Shown here: in pieces, positions 62,940 to 64,000 of the stretch | Layout of the letters: every line of letters starts with the position of its first letter | Numbering within the stretch: position 1 is the stretch's first letter | Origin: Caprimulgus europaeus | Taxonomy: Eukaryota > Chordata > Aves > Caprimulgiformes > Caprimulgidae | Reading direction: 5' to 3' | Assembly (NCBI GenBank): GCA_907165065.1 | Contig: OU015540.1 | Coordinates: 5,192,001-5,256,000, forward strand | Length of the DNA: 64,000 nt | The notes under the pieces: model-generated | What the model saw: the letters and a program-made list of their open reading frames with translations, nothing else | Databases searched by the model: none | What the model was told of the DNA's origin: nothing | Translations under genes and position numbers: made by a program

Positions 62940-63996
62940 GTGAGTGTAAGCATCCTAGCTCCCTTCACCCCTTCTCAGCATCCTGCAGGGTACAGGTACA
63001 CAGCATGCAGCAAGGTGTTAGCTTTAGGGAGCACTCCACCTGTTGGTAAAGCTTTGGTAGCTACTTCCCAGCTATGCAAGAGGTAGTACTGTGATTTAGT
63101 GAGCAACTTTTTCCACCTTCATCACCTTCAGTTTTATGTCCAGGATGCCCTCTTAGAGGGGCCCATGTGTGATGTAGCAAGGACCACGACTTTGTTCATG
63201 GTACCTCTGTTTACACAATACCCTTCAAAGGGCAGCAATGTGGAGGCAGAGCACCCATCATTAATGCCAGGGTGGGAAACTACATACTTCCTGCTTTGAA
63301 TCTCTTCTTGCAGGTTCTTTTGGGTTAAACAGTGGCAACACTCCACTCCCAAAATGCAACCACTTCTGTGGGTGAGGCAGTGATTCTCACATACGCCTCT
63401 TAAATGCCTTAGATGTTGAAGGGTTTGTATCCTGAAGTATAAATGTGAGTCATTATTCTTCTGTGTGGGGGCTGAGGAACAGCACCTGGGCCCATCCCAA
63501 ATTTTGTCTTATGTATCAGAGGCCAGAATGAACCCACACCACCCACCATTTGGCAGACACCAGCTGCTTCACCATTTATATTTAGGATTTTTTAAGTCTT
63601 GTCTTCCTCTCTTTTAAAGAGTGGGGTAAGAACACTTTAGGCTGTGGTATGATGCACCATTGCCATCTGTTGCATTTCTGGTTGCTCGGTGTACTCTCTG
63701 ACATGCTATTGCCTGTGAAATTCCCATGGATGCTTTAATGGAATGGGAAGGCTGCACCTCAGTACAAACAACTTCTAATGTTAACATTAAGTCTTTTTTA
63801 GCCATCTGATTTAGTAGAAAAATCCAGCTGTGCTCTGTGGTGAGAACCTGAGTGCTTTATGTTTTCTCTTTCTCCTTCCCCTCTGTCCTGGAGCCAGCCC
63901 CAGCTGTGTGTATGGTTTTTGTGCGTTTGTGTGTGTGTTGTTATTTTTCTTTTAGTTCTTCCCTTTCCCTCTTCTTTCTGTCTGTACTTCTTCCAG
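62940..63996 (+). other. TTYH3 intron 8, possibly complete (1.06 kb)
   Basis: It starts GTGAGT. A long pyrimidine tract (about 63951-63993) and CTTCTTCCAG at the very end of the window look like a good splice acceptor, which would end the intron at 63996. Only four bases (GTTG) follow, too few to identify exon 9. In phase 0 they read GTT G, whereas human TTYH3 has Lys-Leu here, so the fit is not perfect. Confidence 0.45.
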
Positions 63997-64000
63997 GTTG

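Larger units (their letters stand above)
4539..64000 (+). other. TTYH3: TTYH3 gene, 5' part (coding start to window edge; 3' end missing)
   Basis: This is a multi-exon gene for tweety homologue 3, a multi-pass plasma-membrane glycoprotein of the tweety family. Members were described as Ca2+- or volume-activated anion channels, while cryo-EM work found homodimers without an obvious pore. Eight coding exons are visible and all have GT/AG borders. Their lengths are 123, 170, 112, 221, 96, 73, 76 and 56 nt, which sum to 927 nt (309 codons) with no in-frame stop. The predicted product follows mammalian TTYH3 almost residue for residue, with the same start MAGVSY and the same PFQQ motif at the end of exon 8. 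Human TTYH3 is about 523 residues, so roughly 60% of the protein is here. The missing part should hold the rest of extracellular loop 2, TM5 and the C-terminal tail. TTYH1 and TTYH2 are excluded by the N-terminus and by the YSFWLCC and CCCTAWCVII segments. The paralogue call is strong. Confidence 0.96.

Noticed and set aside
1-64000. CRISPR arrays, bacterial operons, phage or integron structures
   Set aside because: The spliced vertebrate gene, CpG island and CR1 repeat show eukaryotic nuclear DNA. No regularly spaced direct repeats are present.

Overview
The window is vertebrate nuclear DNA, most likely from a bird. It carries one protein-coding gene that I can recognise: the 5' part of TTYH3 (tweety family member 3), on the plus strand. 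The avian (sauropsid) call is an inference from four things: TTYH3-type exons that differ from mammals, very sparse interspersed repeats, one old CR1 (non-LTR retrotransposon) 3' end, and fragments resembling an old sauropsid hAT-like DNA transposon. I see no L1, Alu or B1/B2-like repeats.

Layout. Positions 1-4170 are 5' flanking DNA with no recognisable gene, apart from a small GC/CpG-rich patch near 630-770. Positions ~4170-5210 form a strong CpG island with GC boxes and a CCAAT box. It holds the presumed TTYH3 promoter, the 5' UTR with at least one short upstream ORF, and coding exon 1 (4539-4661). Intron 1 is very long (4662-42781, 38.1 kb). It contains the CR1 fragment, two hAT/MITE-like fragments, an (AT)18 microsatellite, several polypyrimidine tracts, possible conserved noncoding elements and a weak antisense pseudogene candidate. 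Exons 2-8 follow at 42782-42951, 50360-50471, 51089-51309, 52123-52218, 54755-54827, 55181-55256 and 62884-62939. The gene runs off the right edge, and a possible exon 9 acceptor lies at the last bases of the window.

The eight exons join in frame with GT/AG borders to give exactly 927 nt, or 309 codons, with no stop. The product covers the N-terminus, TM1 and TM2, the first extracellular domain with two N-glycosylation sequons, TM3, TM4 and the start of the second extracellular domain. Tweety proteins are dimeric plasma-membrane glycoproteins, first described as large-conductance or volume-regulated anion channels. Structural work has questioned a pore and pointed to a role with membrane lipid. 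The last TM segment and the cytoplasmic tail lie beyond the window.

I found no convincing undescribed system. The observations most worth a second look are a histidine at a TM3 position that is acidic in the human paralogues, the 13-bp inverted-repeat element at 31600-31688, the two uORFs, and a few candidate conserved noncoding or alternative-promoter segments in intron 1.
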